Source: Mya arenaria
Lineage: Eukaryota; Mollusca; Bivalvia; Myida; Myidae
NCBI RefSeq assembly: GCF_026914265.1
Contig: NC_069133.1
Span: 25,785,272-25,849,271, forward strand
Direction of reading: 5' to 3'
Length of the DNA stretch: 64,000 nt
The notes under the pieces were generated by a model. The model was not told the DNA's origin, did not search any database, and saw only the letters and a list, made by a program, of their open reading frames with translations. Below are positions 47,821 to 61,646 of this stretch, one piece after another. The translations under genes and the position numbers were made by a program. Numbering within the stretch: position 1 is the first letter of the stretch; every line of letters begins with the position of its first letter.

Positions 47821-48797
47821 GAGACCAATTTATACAATTTTACCAGTGCATTATGTCTTTAAAAGTGCATAACAGATGTAAAATGTTCAAAGAAGACAAA
47901 CATTTATCTTTACACTTATCTTTTTTTCTGTGCCTTTTTATGGGTTTTTTACTTATTAAAAAAAACACCGCACTTTGTGAGTTCGTTTATTTTCAAATCA
48001 TTCACATTCTATATTAAAAGTTAATAGATAGAATTTATAGGACAAATATAATGTCTTTCAACGAGTAACTCGGTTTGTATTAATATATAAACTGCAATGT
48101 AGAGCTCATCCTGAAACATTTTCCATGCATATCAACTGTTATTTTAGCAAATAAACAATACGCATATACTCCAAAATCCTTGTTAAAAATACACATTACT
48201 TTTAACACCGGATGTACGCATGACACCTGATGTACACATGACACCTTAAATATTTACAAATAACACATTATATAATCCCAGTACAAATGTCTGTTCATTC
48301 GCATTTCATTGACTGTCCATTCACATTTTCTTGAACTTACAAACAAAGTCTTGTTTGTCAGTCTTTGCACAATAATATTAAATGCCAAACAGTGTGGTTC
48401 CAACACTTAAAATATGATAAACAAACATACAAACACTTACAGAATATGTGGTATTCTAGACAAACATCTCTGCCATATATGATATATCACACGACCCGCT
48501 CACTGCAACGGCAGCCTGTTAAAACGACCATGCAAATAACAGTACCTGGGGCGAGTAGTATAGCCCACCTATTCTTCAAATAGTCAAGCTAAAAACCCTC
48601 ACTTTTAAAAAGAAGATTGGAATACATAGAAGTGCATTTAGCAGATCTACTTGACATCACAATGGAAGAGATCTGGACCAATGCTTAACATTTCATATAG
48701 AGCACCAGTTGACAGTGATTTTTTTCAGAGAGCTACAAAACCCAGTTGTAAATGCTCTTTTTGGCAACAATTTCACATACTCTAGAGAGGTATTCAC
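47821..48797. other. No gene recognised
   Basis: AT-rich sequence between the CaRF-like exon copies. No supported feature. Confidence 0.45.
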
Positions 48798-49851
48798 CTT
48801 ATACTCGGGAAACCTGACGATATATCGCAGCATGATGAACGCAGGGCAATTCCGTTTGTGGCTAGGCTGGACAAGCTTACTTCCCTTTTCTTCGTAAGGG
48901 TGATCAACCTTAAAGATGAAAACAGTTGTTACTTTATTAACTTTTAATCAGCCTCCAAAACACTGATCATATGCATGTCAGTCTTACCTATGCCCTGACA
49001 GAAAATATGTGATAGTTGTTCACAATGATATAAATCATATAAATTTCAATTTACACTGGAAGCATGGCCTATCGTGAAACTAGGTTTTCAACTTGTTTTG
49101 GAAATCAAGGAGGGGCAAAATTGTTTAAATAATAAAGCACAAGTAAACCTGATTGATATTGGTATTGAAATCTTTGTATTATTCCGATATTTACAAAAAA
49201 AAAACAAAAAACAGCTTAACACAAATATTCATTTAGTTTAACTATAAATATTGAGATATTGCGTGACATTTTTAATATTAGATTGACCAATTTTATACAA
49301 ATAATAGGCAATGTAATCAGTTAAATTCATTATTGTATTTCTTCCCATGGTAAGTGTTACTTAATCTGTTTTGTGACACAATACCCCTTCTATCCAACAC
49401 AGACATGTATACAGGTTTATCGGTTAACTTTAGCTTCATTTAATTGAGTATTCAGGGTTACTTTTTATTATTTTGTTATCTCTTTGCCATAGTCATAAAA
49501 TCGTCAACACCTACCTTTTGTCTGTCTTCATTCTTTTTCTTTTTACCCCGATTTCTATCCGGCCCATGAAAACATTAACGTCGCTGCTTCCCAACAATTA
49601 TAAAAGGAACTCCATCGTAGGAAATTGGGTTCGAGTCACAAGAATGCTCCCTCCAAAAAAATGAATGCTTGATGGATCCAGCTGAATAACAAAAGTAAAG
49701 ACTGTCAGCAATTTGGCCCCTGTAAGCATTTCCTACAACCCTATTTTCATTCTGGATGGATGGGTGAATAATCATTTTTTACTTCCAAATATGGCCATTT
49801 ACCTATTACAATTTATGTCGTAACAGATCTAGTACACCATGGCATGCAAAA

Positions 49852-50130
49852 TGTTGCAGTCAATTGTAACCATGTCCAAAACAGATCCAGGATAAACCGG
49901 GGTAAATGTGCTTTGTTTTTAAAAGTGCCAAGTAAATGCAGTGGTTTAATTTCGAACCAAAATAAAGCGGGAAATGCCCCATGGCTTTGTGCCAGGAAAT
50001 ATATTTTCAGTGAATTTATACATGTTTCAGCAAAGCTTTTCTAGAGATTGATGAGGTTGGCTGGACCGAAAGTCAAAGTCCCGGCTATTCCCCAGACCTG
50101 TGGGGGCCATGGTTACAATTGACTGTTGCA
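49852..50130. mobile_element. GTCAATTG inverted-repeat element with 7-bp direct flanks
   Basis: GTCAATTGTAACCATG at 49859-49874 and its exact complement at 50108-50123 enclose about 230 bp. TGTTGCA flanks both sides (49852-49858 and 50124-50130), as a target-site duplication would. It lies in the first intron region of the CaRF-like relic, and a further end-like GGTTACAATTGTG follows at about 50230. Confidence 0.8.
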
Positions 50131-50633
50131 TTTTTTAAGATCACATTCACCCAGAACTGTGGGGCCACCTGGAAGGTAAAAACACTGCCCATTTTTCCAC
50201 TGTCCCTGTACCTTGGGAGGGCTGTGCCGGTGGTTACAATTGTGTGGTGCATAAAAACACATACAGAATTGTTTTATTAAGAGGTACATCTGAATCTCTT
50301 ACACTCTAATAAAGAGCAGACAGTCCAAGTGGTCAAATTTGTCAATACATTCTCCATACAGAAGGCAACACGATTTTAATCTAAGGAATGTATCTAAAAA
50401 TTCAGAGTAAAAAACCGCGGGCAACAAATCATTCTATTCTTTTAATAGCGGGAGGGGTAAATTAAAATATTACCGAACAATTTGAAATTATCGGATTTTA
50501 CAACAGTAAATTTGTCATATGAATTTGCTTTGAAGTCATTGATGTAGTTTTCGGCTCTTTGGATAGCATCTGTGCCCTCAAAGTAACCATTCACGCCAGT
50601 TCTTACAAACCCACAAGTTGAGTTTTCCGCCAT

Positions 50634-51876
50634 TTGAAGAGTTATCAAGGGAACTCACTCTTAGTTACCTGAGTGACGTAAATAATAAGCCATGCCTACG
50701 ACCCGCCTTCGCCAGATACTGGATGTTCTTTAGACTTAACCCTTGGAAATTGTGCGTGATATTTTTTGTTGTTGTGAAATTAACGTTAGGTTAAATAACA
50801 CTAATTTTTATTTCCTATCGGAGATTGAAGAAACGGGCGGCGGAAAAAATAAAAATAAAGTTAGGAATTTGAATCTTTTTCTTATTTGGGTTTTGCAATA
50901 TTTAGGTATGGCGCTCCCGTAAAACGATCATAAAAAACTCTGGCATGAATGATTTTGTGTGTGCCCTTGTAAGTTGGCGTACACATGTTACAATCTCCTT
51001 TTGGAAAAATCATTTGATATATCTCATGTGCTAAATTTGGAACAAAATCTGTTCCAGTGTTATGACTTGAAATTGCATGAACTTTTAGCTTTAAAGTGAC
51101 ACTCTTATTCAAAATCAATACATACACATGTAAAACAAACATAACTTTTGAGTGATACCCCCTCAACTACTTACTAAATAATGCATTTATGGAAAATATT
51201 AATTACTATTAACAGTATTATTACTGTGTATTTAATAGCTGAAAAAATGCAATAATATTAAATGATTGCTGAATGCTAAAAGATTTACTGCGATTTACTA
51301 TGGTCTCATAAGGTAGAAAGACCATGTTTTCTGCAGATTTCTCGTAAATTAAACTCGGTATCCTTCATAAAAAACATTTTTTTCAACATTTGTTCATCCT
51401 TTGGGGTATATTAAAACATTTGTATTAAATGTGTTAAATCTTATTTTGGAGTAATAGTGCATCTTTAATGCAAAACCCAAAATGCTACCAGTTTAAACAC
51501 AATCTTTAAATATTGGGGAAATTTCACTGTTTTTTTCTTGTGACCTGTGGTGACATAGAGGTTACACACAAGTGTTATTTTTTATCTGGTTAAAATGATG
51601 TTCGTATTTCTTTAAAATGACTAAGTAACTCGTTTGAACAGCTTACGTATCTCATTTAAACGACTTGCGTTCTTTTAAAAGACTTGAGAATGTCGTTAAA
51701 ACGACCAAGTATCTTGTTAAAACAACTTTCTGTATCTCTTTACAAAATAAAAAAAAAACATTCGTCACCACTATGTCACCATGCTCTAAGTGAAAGATAT
51801 AAGATGTTCAAGACCTATTTTTAATTTTCAATGAATGTTGTAACAGTAAAATACCACATATTTATGCATACATGTA
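50634..51876. other. Upstream flank of the CaRF-like relic
   Basis: Near 50672 there is TGACGTAA, a CRE-like half site, in CpG-containing sequence that may have been its promoter. At 51590-51740 a short repeat built on AAAACGAC and ACTTG recurs several times. No other gene is visible. Confidence 0.45.
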
Positions 51877-52020
51877 CAGTCGAAACCTGTTACCTCGATA
51901 TCCCAGGGACTGGCAAAATACCTCGAGCCTCGCAAATATCGAACCAAGCGGGAATGCTTGCATAGGGTAAACTTAAATCGTTCTTCAAGTCAACGGGTTT
52001 AAGTCAACGGGTTTCAACTG
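51877..52020. mobile_element. Pogo-like MITE, copy 2 with TA target sites
   Basis: It begins CAGTCGAAACCTGTTACCTC and ends AACGGGTTTCAACTG. TA flanks both ends exactly (51875-51876 and 52021-52022). Confidence 0.85.
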
Positions 52021-54625
52021 TAATTATGTACTAAAAATCTCTTGCACTGTGATATGTACGATGGACCTGTGTATTGCTTTAGATCTTTATTGATCTGTTC
52101 CCTTGTTGCTGAGGCTGAACCATGTTAAAAGTGATCAAATCCCTTTAATTATGTACATTTTTGTTTTGTTCTTTGATATGATTCCATATTTGTATACATG
52201 CTACATAAAATATTTGTTAATGCCATTGTATCATGTTCGAATTTGTGTAATAGTTGAATTTCACGTTATACTTTGTGCTCCGGTCCAACTTACTCCTTGT
52301 CAGGGACTTCACATGAGACGATTTCTAGTCTAAATGTATGACAAATACTTTTTACCAAATGAATTGTTCGTTATTTAAAAAAAAATAATAATTGTATGTG
52401 AGCTATGAAACAATTATTTTGTTGATTATGAAATAAAATTTAGAAAATTACCCAGATTTTATAGTTTGTCTTGTTCCTCACCTATGATGGGACATTGTTA
52501 CCACATGTGGTAGCTCAACATAGCTGTCGCAATTGCTGTTCGATGTATGGGCATACGGGCATCCTATGTTGGCTTGTACTGGCATTAACTTGGCAATGCA
52601 TTGGACGATTTTAAAATAACTTGGTACACTTGCTCACCACATGAAGACAGAGTGCCATGTGCAAGACTATTATGTCTACAGGTCAAAGTATGTATTTAAT
52701 GTATAATAGCTTGTATTGGTGGTAACATGACCATGCTACCAAGTTATTAGATTTGGGTATGTAGGGGATGTTCTCCCTGACAAGAGGCTGTGTCCCGTAA
52801 AACCCCAGATATGTACATCAAACTTCAACTTCACATGCTTGAAGGCTTGTGACTGGCTCAATATTTTTTTAAGATAATTTGCAACACATTGTTTCCATGC
52901 TCTGTAGCCTTATTTTAACCACGTCAATGGCCATAACTCTGTACTTACTGGATACTGCCTCACACAATGTGGCTAATATACATTTGGAGATATACTGGAC
53001 ACAAGAGTTTTCAAGGCCTTTTTTAGCTTATCTGAGCTCAGAATGCTCAAGCTGAGCTTTTATGATCAGTCTACGTTTGGCCTCTGTCGTGTTTGTCTGT
53101 TGTCTGGCATTTAAACAACATCTCTTCCTAAACTGCTTGGACGATTTTAATGAATCTTCACAGAGATGTTCTTTGTTCAAGAAATAGAAATGAATTCCAT
53201 GCAGAACTGCCATGGCAACATAAAGGAAAAAGATAAGGACTAGAGCTAAGATATTTGGTGTGTAACTTTGTCTTGTGGTCTTCTACCAAGTTTGTTCAAA
53301 TTAAGCCCCTTGGGTCAAAATAAACCACCTCCAGGGGTCACCTGTTTAACAAACAGTTATAGGGAAATCTTTGAAAATCTTCTTGCCCAAAAAAGCTGGT
53401 CCCAGACACTTGATATTTGCTATGTAGCATCATATGATCCTGTACCAAGATTGCGTAAATTTTGTCCTTAGGGTAAAAACTGGCCTTATGTTTAAATAAG
53501 TCAAGGGACATAACTCTACACTTTCTGGATGTAGCCACACACAAAATCCCAGGTGCACAACTTCACATTCTGCTGAAGATTCCTGTTAAGTTTCATCACT
53601 CAGGATGATGTGCTGTTGGAGAAACATGTGACACAAGTTTTGTGTAAAACAGACTATGGATGGACAAACAGACAGACAACCATGCCAAATTCAATATTTA
53701 AGGCTTAGCGCTTAAGTTACTTAGAATGAAAATTGTAGGAACTTTTCCTCATCACACTTAAATCCCTTGTTGTGGTTCCCTTCATTAGAAGGGAAGACGT
53801 AATAAGGGGTCATCAACTGGTAAAGGGTAACCTACCACTGAAGTTTCATGGGCCTAGTTCTAACTGTACCAGAGTTATTGTGCAAGATGACCTTGACGCC
53901 CAATGAATAGGTGTCACCTAATGGTCGAGGACAACTTAACACTACAGCTTTCAAAAAAATGTTGACCTTGGCCTACTGACCTTAAACACCATCGGGGTCA
54001 ACTACTCATCAAGTACAGCCTACCTCTCAAGTTTCATGCTCCTACATGAAACAGTTTTGAGTTACCGGTATTGTGCAGACAAAGTTATCATATCTGTTGA
54101 CCATGACCTTGACCTTGAACTTAATTAAAACAGACATTAACAAGAGATGTTTTTCAAACATATTGCCCCCTTAACAACACTTTCCAGATTAAATGAAGAT
54201 ATTTTGAGAAGAAATCCATTGACAATGGTTGCACAGTTTCCATGAGACTGTTTTGTGACCTCGATTTTCCTCCAAAATAGGGGTCATACTAGTCAAGAGC
54301 AGCATTACTCTGAAGTTTCATGGCTCTAGATCAATCAATTGTCACCTTATTGTGTGGAAAAAGTTTGCATACTTCTTTTGTCAGTGATATTTGACCTATT
54401 GACATCGAAATTAATAGAGGTCAACTGCTGATCAAAGACAACCTACCATTGGAGTTTGATGGTCCCATGTAATACTGGTCCAGTTATTGTTTGGATAAGA
54501 CATGTCTAAGAACTGACCATCCATTGACATTTGCTAAAGAGGGCATAATAAAGTAACTGGCCAATGACACTTCCCAACCAGATATCGTGATCCAAACCGA
54601 GAAAGAATGGCTACTTGACCTTAAA

Positions 54626-54767
54626 CAGTCAAACCTGTTGGCTCGATATCACATGGACCATCTTGCAATTATCTAGCCATGCGAGAACAAAAAAATGGTC
54701 CTTGACATGAAATTCAAGCCAAAAAGAAAATTGAGACAAGTGATATCGAGGCAACAGATTATAACTC
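54626..54767. mobile_element. Pogo-like MITE, copy 3 (in copy A)
   Basis: Degenerate ends CAGTCAAACCTGTTGGCTC and GATATCGAGGCAACAG. It is shared with copy B, so it predates the duplication or conversion. Confidence 0.6.
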
Positions 54768-55629
54768 CATTTTTTTTAATCAGGGCCTTCTTACCACTTA
54801 TGGGGAAGATAGCCATTTTGGAGTGGAAGTGTGTTTTTCATTTTTTTGAGAACAAAATCCGAGTCCTTTTTAAACATTTTTGGAACAAATGAAGATAAAA
54901 ATCAATAAAGCAGTGAATTTATCACTCAGAAAAATCATTTAATGAAATGTGAGATACAGATTATATATCATATAAATATAGAATAAATTTCAGAGGCTAT
55001 CGCAAGAAAAAAAAAAACAGGTCAAGCCCTTAGGGGAAGTGGCTGGGCCCTTGGCATGGAATATTAAAAAGGCCCCGATACAACTTTTTTATTTTAATAA
55101 TTATACAACCCCCGCTCGAAGGAAAGCACTTTTGAATTGTTAATTTGACATTCCCCTTTATTTATTTTTGTAATTTGTTTTAAACTTTAACTCTCCGGAC
55201 TAGATGTTTAAATGGAAGTCCTCTAAGGGGGAGTCTTTTAGTCATAAAAGCATAATAAAATAACAAGACATCACTCTTTTCAAGACTTTATAATTCTTCT
55301 GATTTCATCATGTTTTTAAAACGAAGCCATCAGATATAACCATTCACAAATATAACAATTAAGAAATAAAATATTTGAACATTTTCATCACAAAACCATT
55401 CAGTCAAAACATTGAAAGTCAACATGTTGATTGTTTGTTTGGATTCACCAATCCACTAAGAGATTATATATATATGTGTATATGAAACATGGACTGAAAT
55501 GCCATATTATATTCATGCACCAAAACTTCTAACATTTCTCAATTCATATCCCTGTAAAATAAACACTCATCGCTTCTTTTTCTAAGGTAAAGTAAGAAGT
55601 ATTACCCAATAATAATCTTAGTCACCTGC

Positions 55630-55740
55630 TATACATGTGTTTATGGTCATAGTGAACAATTCTTCCATGTTTCATGAGAATATCACTAAACATGTGTGTA
55701 TGGTCATAGTGAACAATTCTTCCAAGTTTCGTGTGGATTT
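55630..55740. repeat. 57-bp tandem repeat, about two units
   Basis: The unit contains TATGGTCATAGTGAACAATT and AAGTTTCATGAGAATATCAC. The corresponding place in copy B has about four units. High identity between the two copies ends at this repeat. Confidence 0.85.
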
Positions 55741-56751
55741 CTGTAATACCCTTTTCCAGTTCTGGTCAATATATTTGCAGGACATTGTCCACACAATCTG
55801 ACTTTACCAAGACAGGAAATTTCTTGACTTTTTATTTAAAACCAAACAAATCCATATTCTCAAACATCTTGATTCTGAGTTTAAAACTAAAGTCTGCATA
55901 ACCCTCGAGATGTTAGTGTCAATATAGCCACATATGATACACAATGGCTTTACTTAGCTGGCGAATTCCAATGGTATTTTCATGAAAGAAATCAACATCA
56001 TTAACAATAGCAATAAACAAATGGTGTTACATTTCTTGGTTGGTAGCTATATCTAATGTTACAGGTGGTGTTTTATGTACACCTGGTCACCCTAGTGCAA
56101 AAAAACTCCATGCTTTGCAACTGCATGAAGAAGAAGAAGCAATTTATTTGAGGTGAGAATGTGCGCTAATGACAGTGAATCTGAATAATACATTTACATG
56201 ATTAACATCAGGGCTGTCTCTCAGCTCCAGGGAATTGGGGCCAGGTCTCTTCAAAGGGCGAACATTTTGCGAGAAAAACAATTAGTGGACTTAGAATAAA
56301 CAAAAATAATTCTAGTTATTTTTAAAATGTGCCAGTAATTGTTGTGTCAAAAATACAATCTCTTTCCAAGAATAAATGGAGTCTAGTTACAGCATAGTAA
56401 TAGCACTGCTAAAAAATGCAGTTACCATGCCTATTTTTACTGATTTTCATAAAAAAAACACACCGCACAACCAGAAGGGTAATTTTGACAAAAAAGGGCG
56501 ATATATATACTTTATAAGGCGAGGTGTACGTTAGTCAATATTTTGGCCCATAAATCATTAGAAAGTATCAGAGCGGGTCTAAATTTCAGCCCTCAAAATC
56601 ATTTAAAAGCTCAGGGGAATGGGTCCATATTTTGAACCCAAAAACATTCAAAAGACAGCCCTTAACATGTATATGTGAGTAAACAGAATATGACACCAAG
56701 TTTGGTGATAATTGGTTGTACGTTTGCCAAATTTATGAGTTCTTGCCAATT

Positions 56752-58615
56752 CAAAGGACATAACTGTGAAATAACTGAGGCGATATGGCAGGTTATTGAA
56801 CCGGGCGGTGATATTCTACCAAAACAAATTCTGCCCAAATTTGGTGATAATTGGAATAGGTTTCTAAAGTCATTGATCAAACAATAGTCAATACTCATGA
56901 TAGGTACCAGGTAATGTCCATAATTTAAGAGCTGGATCTCCTGGTGCTGCCTGCCTACACTGCAGGTAAAACTATAATATGCTTTCTATGTATGGGCGTA
57001 TAAAAAAGCATATCAACATTAAAAACAATTACACAATATAAAACAGCAAATATTATCATGAACTTAAAACCTGGAATAACAATATTAGGTACAGTCACTA
57101 CTTATCACAGGGTCTTAGATTTACCATCATGCAAATTCCTTCAATCAATTTTATAGAATGTTCTCAATGTATACAAATTAGTTCACATAAACACAATTTA
57201 AGATATCCATTAGACAATAATGTGAATAAAAATTTGGGTGCCTGGTGCCCCAATATCATTTGGGTTAACATTTGAGGAATTTTGGTAAAGAAAACAGAAA
57301 TTTAAAAGAAATCAAGACAAAATAATAATTTCTATTTCCCATTTTTTTGCCTTAAAAATTGCAAAAAATGTCATTTCAGTTGAAATTAAGTGTAAAAATA
57401 CAATAACTTAATGTATAGTGTAGTTTTGGTCTTTTATATTTCATTTAAGTAAGCAGCCAAAAATACCCTTTCCAACTATACCAAACTAACATGGGGTAAT
57501 TGGACAACACAGTCTTACATGCTTAACAGACCTATGCGATAACTAACTTATATATGGTTCATATTCAGTTACAACATTGAGCAAATAAATGGTTTAATTT
57601 TAACACTGGAAAATATTGGGTTTTGTTTATCAGTGTAACAAAAAAATAAGTAGTATAAGTACTTATTCAGATATAATAATAATAATAATAAGGGTCCATT
57701 TGATCAACGAAGGTACAACCAAATAGAATTTTTTTTCAATCATTTTGGTTTGATATATATATTATTGTCACTGATATAATTGAAAAATTCAACATACAAA
57801 TCAAACTAGAGCTGAAAAAGAAGTGATGAATACCCCTTGTGGCAAATCTTAGTCAAGGGAGATAACTGCCGATTGAAATGTCAAACAAATTGCAGGTGCA
57901 GGTCTGCCAATCCTGACCAACATTCCTATGAAGTTTCATGAGTGTAGGTGAATCACCTTTGGAGCTACATGTGACAAGAACTATCCAAATTTAAATAAAT
58001 TAAGGACCATATCTCTTGTTAGAGTGAAACTTCAAACAAATTCAAGTTGCATAACTGCCTTAGCTGACCTAGATTCCCATAAAGTTTCATGAATGTAAGT
58101 GCATTACTTAGGATAGCTCTTCATGTGATACAATATATTTTTCATTTACAATTTAGTCAAGGGCCAAGGAACAGAAACAAAAATATAGTCATATGACCTT
58201 TGTCCTTTAAGTGTAATTTTGACCTTGAACCGAGCTGGCAGTAACATGCCTTCTGCCATCACCTCAGTATAGTGAAAATTTGTGGCAAGTAGTTTCCTAA
58301 TCCTGGAGGCAGTTTAAGAGATATGAAGGACATGATTTAGATGGTCAGAAGGACGGACAACTCGAGCAAAAACAATATTTCTCCCCTTTTAAGGGGGTAA
58401 GGAGACAGTTTTGCTTTGGGATACTGATTCATAGATGTGATCGTGCGATGCAATCTTTGATAAGAAGATCCCACTGAGCATAAAAACTTCTTCTTTTTTT
58501 AACATTGTAATCTGTAGTAAATTAATAACTGTGCAAGATGTTGTATTTGGATTTTTTCAAATGTAATCAGTAATGTGCATCTACACAGCTTGGTTCACAC
58601 TGACTAATACACAAT
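56752..58615. other. Spacer between the duplicated blocks
   Basis: AT-rich with no gene. At 57830-58400 there is another diverged member of the AAGTTTCATGA-type dispersed repeats. Confidence 0.5.
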
Positions 58616-58760
58616 GATCGAAATTAACACAAGCCCACAAGCCTTGCACTGGTCACTTGCTCAAATTTCTGAAATTAATAGAGCAGGGCTTGTTAAAAAA
58701 ATTGATGCCAAGAAATAGTATAGGAATTCGGGCTTTTTCATCTAAAAGTCTAATTTCAAT
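58616..58760 (-). repeat. Dispersed CAAGCCC repeat, copy 6 (inverted)
   Basis: A full-length copy in reverse orientation, with both ends (ATCGAAATTAACACAAGCCC and AAAAGTCTAATTTCA). Confidence 0.8.
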
Positions 58761-59127
58761 GATTGAATACATGTACCTTTTTTAAACAAAAATAAATAAA
58801 ACCTGTTATCTGTTTTTTTCTAAATAAAGAATATCACAAACTTATGTTGAGATATGTAACTGTAAGATTTTTTCTTTGAAACAAAACAATCCTCTTACAG
58901 ATATATGTCAATAAATAACAATTTACAATTGTGTACATGTATAATTATGATATCCAATATCATTAATAGAATAATTTTACATTTAAACAAAACTTGCAAA
59001 AAGTTCATGATCAACTATCAGAATGTCCAAACTTTTCCCACTTTTACACAGAATCAAGACGGCCTAACATAATTCAGAATTTAGTCCTTGGCTGGTATTC
59101 ATAAAACATCTTGAGTCATTTCTTATC

Positions 59128-59242
59128 TTAAAGCTGCACTCTCACAGATATACCATTTTTACAACTTTTTTTTCTTGGAAACAGCAATTTTTTGCGCAAA
59201 TATCTATAAACCAATGATATAAGATTGCTGACAAAAAATCAG
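59128..59242. mobile_element. Left half of a GCTGCAC element cut by the duplication junction
   Basis: It starts TTAAAGCTGCACTCTCACAG and runs to AAAATCAGATTG, then changes abruptly to the first base of copy B. The right half is absent. Confidence 0.8.
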
Positions 59243-61504
59243 ATTGTTCGTTATTTAAAAAAAATAATAATTGTATGTGAGCTATGAAACAATTATTTTG
59301 TTGATTATGAAATAAAATTTAGAAAATTACCCAGATTTTATAGTTTGTCTTGTTCCTCACCTATGATGGGACATTGTTACCACATGTGGTAGCTCAACAT
59401 AGCTGTCGCAATTGCTGTTCGATGTATGGGCATACGGGCATCCTATGTTGGCTTGTACTGGCATTAACTTGGCAATGCATTGGACGATTTTAAAATAACT
59501 TGGTGCACTTGCTCACCACATGAAGACAGAGTGCCATGTGCAAGACTATTATGTCTACAGGTCAAAGTATGTATTTAATGTATAATAGCTTGTATTGGTG
59601 GTAACATGACCATGCTACCAAGTTATTAGATTTGGGTATGTAGGGGATGTTCTCCCTGACAAGAGGCTGTGTCCCGTAAAACCCCAGATATGTACATCAA
59701 ACTTCAACTTCAAATGCATGAAGGCTTGTGACTGGCTCAATATTGTTTTAAGATAATTTGCAACACATTGTTTCCATGCTCTGTAGCCTTATTTTAACCA
59801 CGTCAATGGCCATAACTCTGTACTTACTGGATACTGCCTCACACAATGTGGCTAATATACATTTGGAGATATACTGGACACAAGAGTTTTCAAGGCCTTC
59901 TTTAGCTTATCTGAGCTCAGAATGCTCAAGCTGAGCTTTTATGATCAGTCTACGTTTGGCCTCTGTCGTGTTTGTCTGTTGTCTGGCATTTAAACAACAT
60001 CTCTTCCTAAACTGCTTGGACGATTTTAATGAATCTTCACAGAGATGTTCTTTGTTCAAGAAATAGAAATGAATTCCATGCAGAACTGCCATGGCAACAT
60101 AAAGGAAAAAGATAAGGACTAGAGCTAAGATATTTGGTGTATAACTTTGTCTTGTGGTCTTCTACCAAGATTGTTCAAATTAAGCCCCTTGGGTCAAAAT
60201 AAACCACCTCCAGGGGTCACCTGTTTAACAAACAGTTATAGGGAAATCTTTGAAAATCTTCTTGCCCAAAAAAGCTGGTCCCAGACACTTGATATTTGCT
60301 ATGTAGCATCATATGATCCTGTACCAAGATTGCGTAAATTTTGTCCTTAGGGTAAAAACTGGCCTTATGTTTAAATAAGTCAAGGGACATAACTCTACAC
60401 TTTCTGGATGTAGCCACACACAAAATCCCAGGTGCACAACTTCACATTCTGCTGAAGATTCCTGTTAAGTTTCATCACTCAGGATGATGTGCTGTTGGAG
60501 AAACATGTGACACAAGTTTTTTGTAAAACAGACTATGGATGGACAAACAGACAGACAACCATGCCAAATTCAATATTTAAGGCTTAGCGCTTAAGTTACT
60601 TAGAATGAAAATTGTAGGAACTTTTCCTCATCACACTTAAATCCCTTGTTGTGGTTCCCTTCATTAGAAGGGAAGACGTAATAAGGGGTCATCAACTGGT
60701 AAAGGGTAACCTACCACTGAAGTTTCATGGGCCTAGTTCTAACTGTACCAGAGTTATTGTGCAAGATGACCTTGACGCCCAATGAATAGGTGTCACCTAA
60801 TGGTCGAGGACAACTTAACACTACAGCTTTCAAAAAAATGTTGACCTTGGCCTACTGACCTTAAACACCATCGGGGTCAACTACTCATCAAGTACAGCCT
60901 ACCTCTCAAGTTTCATGCTCCTACATGAAACAGTTTTGAGTTACCGGTATTGTGCAGACAAAGTTATCATATCTGTTGACCATGACCTTGACCTTGAACT
61001 TAATTAAAACAGACATTAACAAGAGATGTTTTTCAAACATATTGCCCCCTTAACAACACTTTCCAGATTAAATGAAGATATTTTAAGAAGAAATCCATTG
61101 ACAATGGTTGCACAGTTTCCATGAGACTGTTTTGTGACCTCGATTTTCCTCCAAAATAGGGGTCATACTAGTCAAGAGCAGCATTACCCTGAAGTTTCAT
61201 GGCTCTAGATCAATCAATTGTCACCTTATTGTGTGGAAAAAGTTTGCATACTTCTTTTGTCAGTGATATTTGACCTATTGACATCGAAATTAATAGAGGT
61301 CAACTGCTGATCAAAGACAACCTACCATTGGAGTTTGATGGTCCCATGTAATACTGGTCCAGTTATTGTTTGGATAAGACATGTCTAAGAACTGACCATC
61401 CATTGACATTTGCTAAAGAGGGCATAATAAAGTAACTGGCCAATGACACTTCCCAATCAGATATCGTGATCCAAACCGAGAAAGAATGGCTACTTGACCT
61501 TAAA

Positions 61505-61646
61505 CAGTCAAACCTGTTGGCTCGATATCACATGGACCATCTTGCAATTATCTAGCCATGCGAGAACAAAAAAATGGTCCTTGACATGAAATTCAAGCCA
61601 AAAAGAAAATTGAGACAAGTGATATCGAGGCAACAGATTTTAACTC
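61505..61646. mobile_element. Pogo-like MITE, copy 4 (in copy B)
   Basis: The counterpart of the element at 54626-54767, with only a base or two different. Confidence 0.6.

Larger units (their letters stand above)
46660..50633 (-). pseudogene. Broken CaRF-like gene
   Basis: Exon 1 runs from the ATG at 50633 to 50474 and reads STCGFVRTGVNGYFEGTDAI, RAENYINDFK and YDKFTVVKSDN. Exon 2 (49681-49515) reads FFWREHSCDSNPISYDGVPF, then has a TAA after GKQRR, then CFHGPDRNRGKKKK. Exon 3 (48908-48798) reads DHPYEEKGSKLVQPSHKRNC, PAFIMLRYIVRFPEYK. A possible exon 4 starts at 46769 and stops after 14 codons. Splice phases agree. The order (D-x-A...K-F-V-x-x-S, F-x-G-V-P-F, HGPDR, NCPA.....FPEYK) resembles calcium-responsive transcription factor (CaRF)-like and mobile-element-derived proteins. 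The in-frame TAA in exon 2 breaks the gene, unless it encodes a protein of about 95 residues. Confidence 0.5.
52363..56751. repeat. Segmental duplication, copy A
   Basis: This block matches 59243-64000. The first part (52363 to about 55640) is about 99% identical at an offset of 6879. Beyond it, homology continues to at least 56751 with many substitutions and indels (offset 7249 at the end). No gene is supported inside. It contains TGACCTTGACC-type repeats at 53800-54500. Confidence 0.93.

Noticed and set aside
49515..49681. Readthrough or recoding of the TAA in CaRF-like exon 2
   Set aside because: No recoding signal is visible, the gene has other damage, and TAA is not a selenocysteine codon.
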